64,000 nucleotides of DNA from Heterocephalus glaber (GCF_000247695.1 NW_004624854.1:5358396-5422395), one strand, 5' to 3'; positions 35,148 to 49,500 are shown, counted from the stretch's first letter. Notes: generated by a model from the letters alone, not told the origin. Made by a program: numbers and translations.

Positions 35148-35153
35148 TTTATT
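35148..35153 (-). promoter_or_regulatory. Distal poly(A) signal AATAAA of NAB1
   Basis: Minus-strand AATAAA within GGCAATAAAGATTTTCTTC, followed by T-rich sequence. It is the last good signal before repeat-bearing intergenic DNA resumes. Confidence 0.65.
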
Positions 35154-35583
35154 GCCACAGAAAGCAAGTGCACTCATCCCACCTCATCAACAGCTGTAAG
35201 AGTCACAAATTGCAGACTTCACACAATAAAGTACAACAGACTCGGGGAAATGGTCCCTTGGACTATATTGGCTGTAATACTGAGGTAACCAGTTGACCTT
35301 GTTTAGTGAAAATACCTCTTACACAATGAAAAACATCAACTAGTTATAACATCCAATTCATATATACATTTCAAATAAAAATATATATTATTTGCTTTAA
35401 TGTATAGCAAGTTTAATACATTAGTGTTTATAAAATAAAAACTGTATTCTACTGAAATTTTTCTTGTGCTTCCTTGTCACTAAGCGTGAAAGATCAGAAA
35501 AGTATGATACTTAAGGAAACTTATTTATGATTTAAAGATGCAGTTTACGGGTCCACGAAAGATGGATAAATATTAGTTGGAAG

Positions 35584-35589
35584 TTTATT
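35584..35589 (-). promoter_or_regulatory. Proximal alternative poly(A) signal AATAAA of NAB1
   Basis: Minus-strand AATAAA in the context ATGCAATAAACTTCC, inside the terminal exon. It may give a shorter mRNA. Confidence 0.4.
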
Positions 35590-36060
35590 GCATCTTTAAA
35601 AACTGTTGCTTATTAAAATCTACAAACTTGAACTATAAGACACAATAAAAAAAAAGACCACAGAATTTCTCAAAATAGATTAGAATACAGGAAACGTTTC
35701 ATGAAACTACTGAGATACTAACCAGTGCTATGGCTAATATTAAAAACTGAACATTCTATTTAAATCATACTCATACTACACTTTACACACAGTGAACTAT
35801 ACAACCACAATAATCAACCTCAAGCTAGCAACAAAGTTGCAGGGCCCACAGGAAGCTTCTTCAGTGGGCAAAACACTATGGTACAATTAAAACATTCAGG
35901 AAGGGAGAAAAGCCTTTTAATAGTATAAAAGTTGTTTACTGGTGTTTCTACTGTAAAGCTCTCCTACATATCAAAATGAAAAAAGCAACTATATATGTGA
36001 CAGTGGTCAGCGACCACAGTGCAGACATTTAACATTTGGCTGATGGATTTTAGTGTAACA

Positions 36061-36220
36061 NNNNNNNNNNNNNNNNNNNNNNNNNNNNNNNNNNNNNNNN
36101 NNNNNNNNNNNNNNNNNNNNNNNNNNNNNNNNNNNNNNNNNNNNNNNNNNNNNNNNNNNNNNNNNNNNNNNNNNNNNNNNNNNNNNNNNNNNNNNNNNNN
36201 NNNNNNNNNNNNNNNNNNNN
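36061..36220. other. Assembly gap (160 N)
   Basis: A run of N inside the NAB1 3' UTR. The right edge is a T-run followed by GGTACCA, the junction of a reverse-oriented ID-type SINE tail (poly(T) then GGTACC), so the gap probably hides low-complexity or SINE sequence. The rest of a SINE body is not present on the right side. Confidence 0.95.
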
Positions 36221-37498
36221 TTTTTTTTTTGGTACCACTATAGATTCAAATGTGAAATTCTCATAATTATGTCAGTACATTATTAACATTTAAATATACC
36301 CCATAAATATAGAAAATATATATATGCACACAGTCCATTAATTGACCAGGGGAAATTTAAAACATACTGTCAAGTTGAATAAATTTTACAAAAAAAAACT
36401 GCATTAAAAAACCTGGAAGGTGTAAAAAAATGAAATGGCAAAATAAATACTGAGTTATAGCTGTTAACTACACTTCCATAGAACTGTGTCTGCAGATTGG
36501 ATGCAGGGACATCCTGGTGGAAGATGGCCCTGGGAGAGCCCTATGTCTCTGTGGCCCCTTCACAGGGAGAAGCATTTCTGGATGTAAAACACAGAGCCTC
36601 TCATAGCTCTGTTAAGTCACCATCTCTGTCACATTTAAAGCTAACCTACTATGTCTTAACCTATTTAGCACACTCTGAAATACTGAGGCTTTCACACGTT
36701 AGTCCATTTGTTTCAAGTTCTCTGTCCACGTAGTAGCTTCCTCTGTTTGTTGCACTCTAAGTAGCTATTATACAAGCCAATCTGGGTCAGTTAGGTAAGA
36801 TGAATTTTCTACCCTAATCATTTTTAACTTTCCTTCAGCATTTACTGTGTAAATGCGCACTGATTAAACCAGTGAAAATGACATTACTGAATAAATGCTA
36901 CACATTTCCTATTAAACAAAATCAGTTTTATCAAATATTAAATACATAATATTTTCCTTAGCTTAAATTGAGTATTTGTTTTCTATTTTTCTAGTCATTG
37001 CAACCTTGCCAATAACTATGTCATTTAAACTTTCTTTTTCAACTGCAAAGATTCTAAACTCTGATGTAAAATAGTATTTACGCTAAATACACTTAAAATA
37101 GACAACAAAATTTCAAGTAAAATAAACTGTATCCACATCTATTAGACCAAACAGGCCTGACATCTAGATTTTAATTCTATAAATTACACGAATACATTGT
37201 ACATTCTTAAATAATGAATGCTTACAATATTAATTTGTAAGCCTTTCCACATAAAGCGACTTACACAGGAATGTGAATGGGTCAGTGTTTGTTACAGATT
37301 GCAGCACTCTTGATTTTCTCTTTTGTGGCTGCTGTTTTGTCTTCAGGTTTCCACAGACTACTGAATAAGTCCTTATGCTTTGGCTATGAAATCTGTTTGA
37401 GCTGAATGAGGCAACATTGGTTATTAAGGCTTAATTCTATGATGGAGCATTATCCTTAAATGTGATGCCATTTCCAGAGAACAGTGCATGAATCCCAG

Positions 37499-37587
37499 CT
37501 ATCTTGAATCTTCAGGCTCTGTTTTGATGACTTTCTTTTCCAAGGTGAAAGCTGAGTGAGGGTAGTCTTTTAAAATCCCAAGGCTCT
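37499..37587 (-). CDS. NAB1: NAB1 last coding exon (residues 461-489 and stop)
   Basis: The acceptor is TTTTTATGCAG|AGAGCC. It encodes [20 protein letters not shown] then IKTEPEDSR and a TAG stop at 37501-37499. IKTE gives a SUMO-type acceptor at K482. The exon continues into the 3' UTR. Confidence 0.96.
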
Positions 37588-40500
37588 CTGCATAAAAATG
37601 AAAATACAACATATGCTGATATTTTAGATCAATGAACTACAAAAATAAAACAGTCTTAAAACAAAATTGCACAGCAAATAGTATCAACTATTCAATAATT
37701 CTGCAGTTCCACACAAAAATTTATTTAGAGTTGTGGTTAAAAACTTGGATTTAAATTTCAATGCCAATTACTAGCTATATATGTCTCTGTGTGTCACACC
37801 CTTTCTAAGCCTTAGTGTCTTCATCTATGAGGCAACTACATATGAGAGTGAAATCATGAGATGAACGTAAAACAATGAGCATGTAAAACATACTGTTTTT
37901 TAAAAATACTTGGTACAAAGGGCCAGATATTTAGCTCAGTGGTTCTGGCGCCTGCCTCGCAAGCGCAAGGTCCCGAGTTCAATCCCCAGTACCAAAAAAA
38001 AAAAAGTTGAGAAAAATGCTTGGTACGAAATGAAAAAAATAATGTAAGACAAGACTGATCACTTATATACAACTGTTACTGTTTAAAATATTCAGTATCA
38101 AAGAAGAAATGAGACAGGAAAGCATCGTCAATGTTTAAATATGGAACTATTTTTAAAAGTTCCTTCTGCTAGGATACACTAAGGGAAAAAATAAAGACTA
38201 CTTTTGGACCAGGGATTTAGCTCAGTGGTTCTGCCGCCTGCCTCACAAGTGCAAGGTCCCGAGTTCGAGCCCCAGTACCCCCCAAAAAAAGACTTTCATA
38301 AGAAATCTGTTTACAGAATTATAAGTGTTTAGTTATTTCAATCTCACAAAAAATGTAATCATTACATGAAGTACTAAATAGCAGGAGACAGACAGAGATA
38401 CACACACACACGCACACAGAAGGATTCCAAAAAGTTTATCCAAAATAGTTTATCTGAAATTAGGCAGCTCAATTTATGAATCCACTCTCTCAATACAAAA
38501 AGGGATTTTAATTTGTGGATAAAAGTAACAAAAATAGTAGCCACCACTTACTGAGTCCTTGTCAGCCATACAATTGTATTTAAAACTCTTTGATCTAACT
38601 TTCCTAACTACTTATGAGGTAAAAATTATTAACATTTTACAGATGAAGTAATAGAGGGACAAAGTAATTCAGTTACGGTTACTGAGTTAGTATCAGTGCT
38701 GAGATCCAGGCCCACATTTGCACTGTATGGAATCTGAATTACCTCTTCTCAACTTTTTAAAAAATAGCTTCATTTTTAGGTATTCCTTTGTTTTGTTCTA
38801 CTTTTATAAAACCTTATCTAAACTAAACCTCTGTGCCAGGTGTGATGAAAAATATGGTGAATATTTAAAGTAACTCGTTACAGTAAAAGACATACTGCCA
38901 TTCATTCCCTTCAAAATCCTCTGCTTGCTTCAAACACAATTATCCCATCATCCTTGCCACTTTCTGAAGTGGTTCTAGAAGTCTTCTCTCATGCGTGTCT
39001 TTAGCTGTGCTGCTATGGCTCCCTTAATGTCCTGAATCAATGCCCAAACCTTTCCCTGTCCTGGTCACCTTGACTTGAGGAAGAGCCAGAAGTCACACTG
39101 CGCCACATGCAGTGATGAGACAGGTGAAGACACACTGCCATGTTTTATCAGCCTGCCTTTTCATTTGCATAGCACACTGCAGTATGTTCACCATATTTTT
39201 TGATCACACCTTGTAAAGACACTCATGAAAGAGGACTTCCAGAACTGCTTCAGAAAACAGCAATAACAAAGGGATCAGTGTGTTCAAAGGGAGGGGGAGT
39301 ATTGCGAGGGGGATTAGTGGTCATGTATCTTTTACTGTAATATTGTTTTAAAAATTTAAATATTCAGCATGTATTTTGATCAGAGTTCATAATAGAGATG
39401 CAAACTGTGGCCTGGTGGTAAGAAACATGATCAATATAATTGGAGGATTTTTTTTATAGACAGAGTTCAAAGAAATTTAAATTGGTAGAAAGCTTTAGTT
39501 TTATTTTTTAAGAATTTTAAAGATTACTTTTTCATATTGCGGACAATGAGACAAATATACTATTTTAGAATAATTTCAATTTCTTAACCTTGGCAGTCTT
39601 AAAGCAGCTAAAAGTGAATAAGTGGGGCTGGGGATTTAGCTCAGTGGTTTCGCCGCCTGCTGCGCAAGCGCAAGGACCAGAGTTCTATTCCCAGTACCCA
39701 AAAAAAAAAAAGTGAGTAAGAAATAGCAGACGGAAGTTATTGCACAGGGTATTATTCAGAACTTTGGCCTTTTTAGCATCTACTAATTGGAGCATGAGCA
39801 GAAAACTAAGAGATAGACTTTCTTAACTCTTTTCCTGGTAAATACATAGCCCACTCTATCAGATATAAAGTCAGGTTTAGTTCTAATGCTTTTAAAACTA
39901 CTTTTCCCACTGACTTAGAATACAAATTTAGAGATATTTTATCTGGTCTTGGCTTCTTGATCTATAAAATTAGTGACACTCCTAAATTCAATTCAGAGAC
40001 TGAATCCTAGATTCTTTTGAATGGTGCTAATCTAATACTGTCTAACTTACTTTATTTGAATAAAAATATGTAAATACCCAAGTAGAAACTGCTTATCCTT
40101 TTATGAAGTTTACTTCTGAAGTATGAATATCACCCCCAAAACACATCTGCATTAAAAATTCAGACTTTGTTACACAAGATTTTCTTAGTACAAGAGCAAA
40201 TATTTAGTCTATCAATTTTGTATTAGGTTATTACCAGAGAAGGGCGATCCAGCCAAATTCAAAGCAGCCATTTATTGTTCAGTTTAAAAGTCACCACTCA
40301 TGTAATAGCTAATGAAAATAATCTCAATCTTCTGAGTTTCCCCTATCACTCTTTGGAATACTGTGTTATGAAAAAGACTAGCTAATGTTATGGCAATCTA
40401 ATTTTCAAGAGGAAAGAAACTGACTAGTAACACTATTCTGATGATATTTGGGGGCCGGGAGGAGAGGGATAGGAGGAATAGGGAGAAAAAAATGTAAAAA

Positions 40501-43500
40501 TGATTTAGTCAAGTTCCACTCTGCTCATACACGACATTCTCACCTGATGAGTGGGACTTCGCCTCACCAGGGTAAAGTCTACTCAGCTCCCCATCGACCA
40601 CAAAATGATGAGGTTGTCTGCTTGGTAAATTAGGCATCCGGAGATTCAGAGGTCTTTCTCCTGATGAAAAGAAAAACTACATATGAGTAATACTAAAAAC
40701 ACACTAGTGCTTTTCTTTAAAATGTTTTCAAAAATTGCTTGAACACTTCTTTGGAAAAGAGGAAAGTCAAAAGGCACTGAAGAATTTAAATAACAGTGGG
40801 GAAAACAACTTTTAAAATAATAATTTAGGAGGAAAATGGCAAGTCATTTTATGCTACCTCCAAAATACATAATTCTACTTGGACATTTTTAAGGGCTAAA
40901 AATGAACTAAACAAAAGACAGAATTGTAGTAAGCATTTCAACTTTGGGGTATAACACAATTCCTTTCCAGGCATTTTCTTACAAGGACAACCATTTTACC
41001 AAGGGATGTCATTAACCACACAGTAACAAATATTAGCCAGACAGAGATAGCTTCAAGCCAATTACAGATTAAAAAAAAAAAACTATGAAGAAACATAATT
41101 AGTGCACATACAGTAAAGATGCTTTGTACACTAAGTCATTATCTGTCATAAATTCATGTATCAAGTGAACAAGTTGCTATCCCACACTAAATTATCCTAG
41201 GTCACCAATCAGTCACCAAATCTATCATAATTGCCTTTGTTTCTCAACTGTTAAATCTTAACTGTTAAGGATGACTGGAGAAGTTAAACAAGACCACAGC
41301 CAAAAAGTCCCTGTGATATTTTAAACAGGCAGAATCTCCTCGTCCTCCAGCACTCTGATCTGCTGACAAGGCAGTACTGCATTCCTGTGGGATGTGGGAG
41401 AGTGCTTGTTATGATGGTACTCTTACTTGGAGGGAAGCCTTAATGGTAATAACAACGGTATAAAATTCCCGCTTTTTTCAAACCCTGAGTAGCTGCGTGA
41501 AGCTGGAGGCCGTACGCACACAGCTGACACTGCCCACCCCAAGCTGCTCACTGCTCAGTGCCACACCCAGGGACGCTACCAAAGCCTTGGATGAGTGGGT
41601 TGGACGGGGGAGTGACGGTGACTGGAAGTTTTCTTCATGTAAAGACCCGAGCAACTAAATAATTAAGACCGTGGTTCACTCAAGAGAGACAGGGAGGAAG
41701 GAAATGACCTGTACTGCTCACATCTCGCAACCATACCACCACTCAAGCACACATGCCAACTAGTGTACAGGAATAATAAAATGTAAAAATCTTTCAAATT
41801 AAAATTTGCAGAATGCATTCTTTCCTTTTTGTAAGAAGGCAATTTAAAATTAATTTTCACAGACAACTGATAATCTCCACAAAACATCAAGGTTACAAAT
41901 CAGCACTCCTTTCCATTCCTGCTGGAGCGAGCACAGCCACGCCCCCACGGCCCGAAAGGCCCAGGTGGTGGGAGGGCAAAGGGCGGAGGGTGGGGGAGCT
42001 ACCTTGGCCATCGGAGGTCTCGGCAGGCAGCCCATTGGGGCTGTGCTCCCCCGAGCCGGAGCCCTGCCGGTACAGCCCTGCAGACAGCCTTCTCTCCGCA
42101 TGCTGCAGTCTCTCGTAGCCAGCTTGGGCGCACAGGAACTCCATCTGCTTCGCCATCACCTTTTCAGGCTGCTAGTAAGTGAAGCAAAAATAAAATCAGT
42201 AACTAAAACATTCTACATTTTTTAATGGTTTAGATGCCAATTTCAGACTCCAGCAAATATATTTAGTATTCATTAAAATTAATTCACACTTCATGTGGTA
42301 TACTTGGTTCCATAAATATGAATAAAGGTCTGTATCATGTTAAAACTTAAAATGCTGGATTCTATACAAAAGAAAAAAGGTTTCTTCTCAATCCTGTGAA
42401 AAATATTCCATCCCAGTTCAAAGGCAACAAAACCTTAGCTTTGTTTTCCCAGGTACCTAGTGCTTTGAAGTATTTTTAAAAAGGACCCTAAGAACAACAG
42501 CAACATCTGCTATCAACTGCTTCTAACACACAGGGTGAAATCTTGGCATTTTTATTTTAGGATTTGGCACTAGACTCTTGAGAGAGAATAAGGTGTAAAA
42601 TAGTTGTCTAGAAGAACAAGACAAACACATCTCCTACTAAAATTAAACAATACAAAGTATGCAGAAAAACATCAACGCCAAGGGGGATCTTCATCTTCAT
42701 CACAGAATGAAACCACAGTATTTTTCAACCAATCATAAAGGACATGTTTTAAAATACAAAATTAGTGAGGTGACAAATATATTTACCTCTGTGTTTTATA
42801 AGCTCCTTTTCTATGCAGTGTTCTAAATTACTCGTATGTGATATTCAAAGCAATGTATCTGTGATATTTTGCCAGGAGGTAATAGTCCAAATGCAGATAT
42901 GAATCACTACCATGTTATGTAAGAGTGGTGCATGAAAGCTGCTATATAAAATTGGTTACAAAAAAGTCCTGATTCACAATATTAAAAACCAACAGGTAAA
43001 ATGTCTTAATTCATTAATCCTATGTATTATAGGATAAATGCTCATACTATTTTTCCAGATGTACATAAACCAGATCAATAGCAACCACAAATTTATTTCA
43101 TTGAACTTGTTACTACTTAACTGATAACATTTCAGTTAAGCACTTCTGAGGAGGAAATATATTTGTCATACACTTAATGTGAAAAAACAAAACCTGGCAG
43201 TACTAAATTTGAATAAAAGCAAGCCACTAGGGAGAATCAATAGGAATAAAACTTTCAGTGCTTTCCAAAAGAACGTTTGCAGAAAAGACTTTTTAAATGT
43301 TCATTTCAGTGTTCATACACAAATAATGGCAAAGCACTTGAAGATATATATTAATCTAACATTTTCTCAGTACACAAATTCAAATAAGTGAATACTTACA
43401 GTGTTAACTATTAATACTTTATTGAGAACCAGTACTATTTTATCTCGGAGCTGTGTTATACACAGCTCCAGTCAACAAGGCTGTTTTCCTGACACTACTG

Positions 43501-46500
43501 CTTCTTTTCCATTTTCTTCAGCAGAGACTCTGTCCACCAAACTATAAGGAATAACTAAGTAGTGCGGGTCAGATTCTGTTCAGGAACCAAATCAAACCAA
43601 GTGGTTACTGCTGCCACGTTGATACAGCTGTGGATCAGATAACATTTTAAAAACAACCAGAAATAAACACAGTCCTCAAAATCCTAAAACTGAAACTAGT
43701 TGAAGCAGTCATTTATGTTTTAACTTCCAGATCTTAGGTGGTAATAACTGGCAGTTCATGTTACCTGTGAACTAAGAGCTGCAAGTTCTTCACTCTTAGC
43801 TCTCGCTTGTTGGAAGAGTGTTTGCACAGAATCCTGGAAGTCTGGAAACCCATCCTGGGAGTCAAAAAACGAGTTCTTAATATGTAAAACAGAAAATATC
43901 CATGTTTCAAAAACTCAGAAAATAAAGCAAAGAAAACCACCTTAATTCCACTATGCAAATAATCACAGGTAGGTTTTTAAAATGAGCTATTTCATTTCAA
44001 TCCCTTATGGTACAAATAGTTTATGTTCTACACTGTAATTTCAGTAAAAACATGCATGAAAAAAGATGAAAAATATAATCATTCTCATGTTTTATACTTG
44101 GAAACAAACTTTATCATCACTGACAACGATTATATAGCATTTCAACTAATGGTTCAACTAACCACAGGCAATTAACCCCCAGGCCTTTACAATAAGCCAT
44201 GACCCCAGCCCCTTTTTAAATTTTTGAGGCAGGGTCTCACTAAGTTGCTAACTTGCTCAGGCTTGGCTCAAACTTGCCATCCCTCTGCCTCCACCTCCCA
44301 GAGTGTTGGGAGTCACAGGCATGGGTCACCAGGTGCAGCTAGATATTTCATATGTATCACCTCATTAACCCCTCAGAAACAACTCTGGGGTTCCACTATT
44401 TCTGTCATTTTACAACTATTTACAGTTGGCCTCCAAGCCCATGCTCAATCTATAAAACCATACAGTGACTATTTTATGAAATTCATAACAATAAATACAG
44501 GCATTCCTCATAGAGTCTGTTTTTCATATGAACTGGCTTTAGCTCTATTATTTTGTGCTTAATCTGAAATCACATTCTACTGATTTCTGCAGAGCAGGTT
44601 ATTTCACCTTTATGTTTTCTCTTCTGTAAAAGGGGTACAACATTTGCACCTAGGTAACTTACAGAATCATTTTAGGAAAGCAAAAATATGTCATGAAAAA
44701 TACTTAGCATAGGGCCGGGGATTTAGCTCAGTGGTTTTGTCGTCCTGCTTGCAAGCACAAGGACCTGAGTTTGATCCCCGGTACCAAAAAAAAAAAAACT
44801 TAGCATAGTTCTCAGCAAACAGAAATTACCCAATAAATGTTTGTTCTTAATATTGATTATCTGAATCCAAAGCTACCAGATTTAATCAAGTGTAAACCAG
44901 CAAGTGATGTGGCTTATTGCACAGCGGGAAATGGATAAATTTCAGGGATATTTACAATGAGTAAGAACTAGACACTGAACACTAAATCCATAAGGAGAAT
45001 AAAGAGTATATTGGTGGGGAGCTGTTTTAGTGAAAAGCACACCAGAAATCTAGAAACGTGTTTATGCATTCAACAAAAATGTTACCTAACGGGTTTACAC
45101 ACTACTTTTACGGTGAGAGAAAAGCGAACAAGAGAGACACCTTCTGTGCTCTGGTAAACACAGACCAGAGAGAGAAACGAACAAGACACCCAGGGCACAG
45201 CAAACCATGGTGGCAGAAGAGGCTCCCTCCCTAGAAGGCAGGAAGTCCAGGCTAAGACTTGGGGAAACACCGTTTCCTTATAGAAAGGAGGCTTATAGAA
45301 GGGCCTGGAGCAAAAAGAACAGGCTACATCATGATGCTAGAAAACAATATATATAAAATAGGGAATACTGTGGACTGAGAAAGAGGAAGTGAGTGGAGAA
45401 ATTCGAAACACAGGGCCAGACTCTGTGTGGCTTTTAATCTATGTTAAGAATTTTAGGTTATATCTTAAATTCAAAAAGAATCTACTGAAGGTTCTAGAAG
45501 AGAGTCCGATAAGATCTGCATTTCAGAAAGGCCAACCTTATCACAGGAGACTTGTTAAAGGGCTGTAGTAAGGAAGGAGAATGTGGCTCAGTCTGGACAG
45601 AGGCAGACACAACAGAAATGGAAGAACTGAGACTGGGCACGCAGGAGTCTGCTGATGACATCTGCTATGAGGAGCTGTGAGCCAGGTTTAGGGAGGTGCC
45701 AGAAAATTGATGAATCTGGCCAGGGACACATTGAATGTACAGGCTGGTGAGACTCTGTGTACCTGTCAGATAAGTAGGTAGCCAGGTTTGGAGCTAGGTG
45801 CAAAATCAGGGCTGGAGACCCAGACTGGAGAGTCACTGGCTCATCAGCAAGCTCTGGGTGGAACATGCTCAGTCAGAATCCACAGGTGCCTCAGTATCTC
45901 AATACTGTTTTTGAAGGAGTTTACAGAAGCAAAAAGAAGTTAGTCTTCTTATGTTAGGAGCCAGATATATGGTCTTAGGAAAGAAAGTTGACCTCGTTAT
46001 TTCCAGTGTCCCTAATTTTTAAATGGGGATTATACCACATGCTTTATTTGCCTAGAGAAGATTTGTGGGGATCAAAGGAAGCAATGCAAATGGTAAATCG
46101 TATCATGCAAACATATGGTGGCACCACTGACAGGATTATTCAGCCACAGAAACACTGAAAAGCTGCATGGTGAGAATTTCTAACTCTGCATGACAAAGTT
46201 TCAGCTCTATTATTCATGAGGAGAAATAAGACTCTGCAATAAGTAATAACGATAACCAAGTAATTAGGTATCTTTCTGCAACTAAGTATATTAGTCATTC
46301 CTGATTTTCTCCCACAATCTTGGTAGCTCACTGTGGATGGGGAAAGCTAAGATCAAGTAGCTATCACTGAATGAAGTGTAAAGTAGGTGTAGGCTACCCA
46401 AAATATAGGACTTAAAAGAAAATAAAACTGAGAACATTCCCAAGAAACTGGTCTCTTTCACATTATGTTTGATGCAGGACTTTTGTAATATGTCTCTGAA

Positions 46501-49500
46501 GCTCTTTTTCTCAGCACCAGCTGTACCATGCTATGAGCAATTTATCTCCATGTCATATTCTTGGCTGCTGCCATTAATCACACTCTTCCCTTGCTGATGA
46601 GACTCTGGGTTTGAACACTGAGAAAATAAAAGATATAGGGTGGGATGCTGTTTATGACCTCATTACTCTCACCCCATTGATCTCCATCCCATTCCTTCTC
46701 ATCTTTTTTGCCAAACACCAGCAAGCTCCTCTGAAGTCACTGTGTAGCTGTCTTTAAATGACTTGTTACAGCAGATGTTATCAAGCCCACATGTGCATTT
46801 TCCTTTCTTCTACTCACACTTTCTGTATGAACAACAGATTGTAATGCTTCTGTTTTTCTGATCCAGAGGGGACTAGTCTATATCAGGTTAGACCAGCTTT
46901 CTTTTCAACAAGCTTAGCAACAGCGTAGGTGGATATTCTGACCCTCTTCCCTCCCCCTTCCTCAAAACCCTACTCCCACCCCACTGGAACTACTAGCAGA
47001 TGTTTCCTCTAAGTCTTTTTTTATACTCTAGTTCTCTGGTTTTCTGAGCTCTATTACATTTCATCTCTTTCACCCAGTTGTCTCTACCTGCTTTGCAGCC
47101 CTTACCCCACAGGATAAGAAAGCTGTAATCTCCCTCTCTGCCTCCTTTCCAGCAATTCAGTGAATGAGGAAACTTACAGAAGAGATACTAACAGTAGCAG
47201 TCCACTCAGTCATCTGCCTTTACCATTCCTGAGACTGGTGGCTTTACATATTGTTCCCCCAAGATGTTCCTTATAACACTGGAGGTTATAATAGAGTTGG
47301 TTCAAGTCAATGGAATCTAGTTTTCATTAATGTTTTTAAAAATTCAGAAGACAAGACAGCCAGGGACTTTGACTCTTGGTTTTTCATGTCCTTGAACTAG
47401 CTGTCAACCATCTTAAATATATCCTGTCACAGTCAGGTATAAATAAATCAGACTAACTTTTCTTGATTTATTCTAGCTTCCCAACACTGTTTTTACTCAT
47501 AATAAATAATTAGCATATCACTAATAATATCATATATAAATACATTTTATAATTCACAAATTTTCTACTCAAAACTTCCAGGTGTTGACTAGCTTCCTTG
47601 CATTAGAAAGTAACTGCCACTCTTAGCCTTGCTTCAAAGCCCACAGTCCTATACACTCTAGTCCCAGCAAGGTTTACTTCACACCTAAGGTGCTTTGTGA
47701 ATACTCATCAGCACCTAAAAAGGCGGCACCAGTTTGAAGTTTAGAAGTGAGACATAGATTGGAAACCCTGGCTCTGCCACTGAACAGCAACGTGGCAACT
47801 TGGGCAAGTTACTGGGCCTTTCTGGTCTGCCTTGACTATAACATGTAAATCATAAAGCTTCTATATACTGTAGAGCAAGGTTTGTGATGATGACTTACAA
47901 ATGCCTGGAAGTGATTGGCACATAATAGTTAATAAAAAGTCATTATTTTTACAACTGCTAAATAGCTGAAAGATTTGGAGACCTTGATTAAGAAGAAGAA
48001 CAGAAAGAATACTCTTGCTGAAAGCAGACTCATATAAACTGCTCGCTAGTCTGGGCAGAACTGTTCCCAAGCTTTAACTAGCATACGGGGGAAGGTGTTT
48101 CCCCTAGAAGTTCCCTCCAAGGGGTAGTTTCCCTAAGGCCCACTCAAGCTAGCAGGCTTTTTGTTCTCCGTGGCTATCTCATTTACTCTAGGAATTAAAG
48201 AAATGAAGTTTAAAATCTTTACTGTTTTTATGTCTAACATACTCTGGAAGGGTGACCACTACCTAAGGACAACAGATGATCTTGAGTACTTCTATCCAAT
48301 GTGTATACTAATATTTTCAAAAACAAATGAATAGTAGCTAACTATCCTTAAGAGAGAACCATTTGCATAGTCCTTTCTAGGGAGGAAAATCAGACAAGTG
48401 TTTTAAAACTTCATTCCACCCAACTCTTCATGTACAGATCAGGGAAATGCAGTATTTAGCATGAGAAAAGAGCTTATTAAGCTTGAACAAAGTACTACTT
48501 TTATTAGTGTACTCTAATGCACTGATAATGGCAAGAAAGAGAATGTTTCTCTTTCCCTTACATGTCAAATTATTTTGATATAATTTCTAGCCTATCTACT
48601 ACACATTATATTTTTCTTTGGTGAACTGGAAAAACAATAAACTGAGCTTGGCATGGATGTTCATTGGTTGCTGTAATAGATTTTGAAAAAGAAAGATAAA
48701 AGGGAAAGGAAGAAATCATCTCATTAACTTGAACCTAGTAACTAGGAATCAGTTACAAGTTTATATTTCTTTCCTTAAGTAAAGACTAATAGGCTAAGAA
48801 TCACAAAGAAATAATAAATAAGAGTAAAAGTATGGGGGAAAGGGAAGAAGGGAAAGGAAAAATTATGAGAAAAGAAAAAAACAATGGAAACAAAATCTAT
48901 GTAAATAGGGAAGGGTGGAGGGGGTGAAGGGCGCACAGGCAATGGGGAAAAAAATAAGAACTAAGATGCATCATGTACAGGTACAAGCATCCAATGATAA
49001 ATGTAAATGAACTGTATACCTAAAATGTACCAATAAAAGAATTAAAAAAGAAAAAACAGTAAAAGTATGAGCAAAGATTTCTAAAATTCTATTTATCAAG
49101 TCTGTTGTATCAATCACATATCCAGACAAACGCTTCTACTCATCGCTGTCTGAACATGCTTAGCATTCTCTTACCTCTGCTTTTGCTCACTCTACGCTAC
49201 ATTTATAACACCACCCCATTCCCACCTGGAATCCCTGCCTTCTGAAATTCCGACCTCCTTTAAAACCTAGCTCAAATGATACCCTTCCCTTAAGAGACCC
49301 CCATTTCTTCTCATGCCAGAAAGTCTCCTTGTCTTCAGCAGCCACACAGAAGGCGGGCAGAAACAAAACACTGATATTCATGAGAAGCCCTAACAATTCA
49401 TGATGGTGCTGTAATTCCTGTCTCACTGACAGGAGGCTTGGAACCACCATTAGTACATGTATGAATGTCCATCGGGTGGCACGGGTAGTACAAGCCACTA

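Larger units (their letters stand above)
35125..37498 (-). other. NAB1: NAB1 3' UTR (left end approximate)
   Basis: About 2.4 kb of AT-rich sequence between the stop codon and a canonical poly(A) signal at 35153-35148. It is free of recognisable interspersed repeats except next to the assembly gap, unlike the flanking DNA, as expected of a terminal exon. A second minus-strand AATAAA at 35589-35584 would give a UTR about 0.4 kb shorter. The exact cleavage site is inferred. Confidence 0.75.

Noticed and set aside
36019..36243. ORFs spanning the N run
   Set aside because: Artefact of translating an assembly gap.
41813..42225. Plus-strand ORFs of 86-101 codons
   Set aside because: They are antisense shadows of NAB1 exon 42003-42171 in locally GC-rich DNA.
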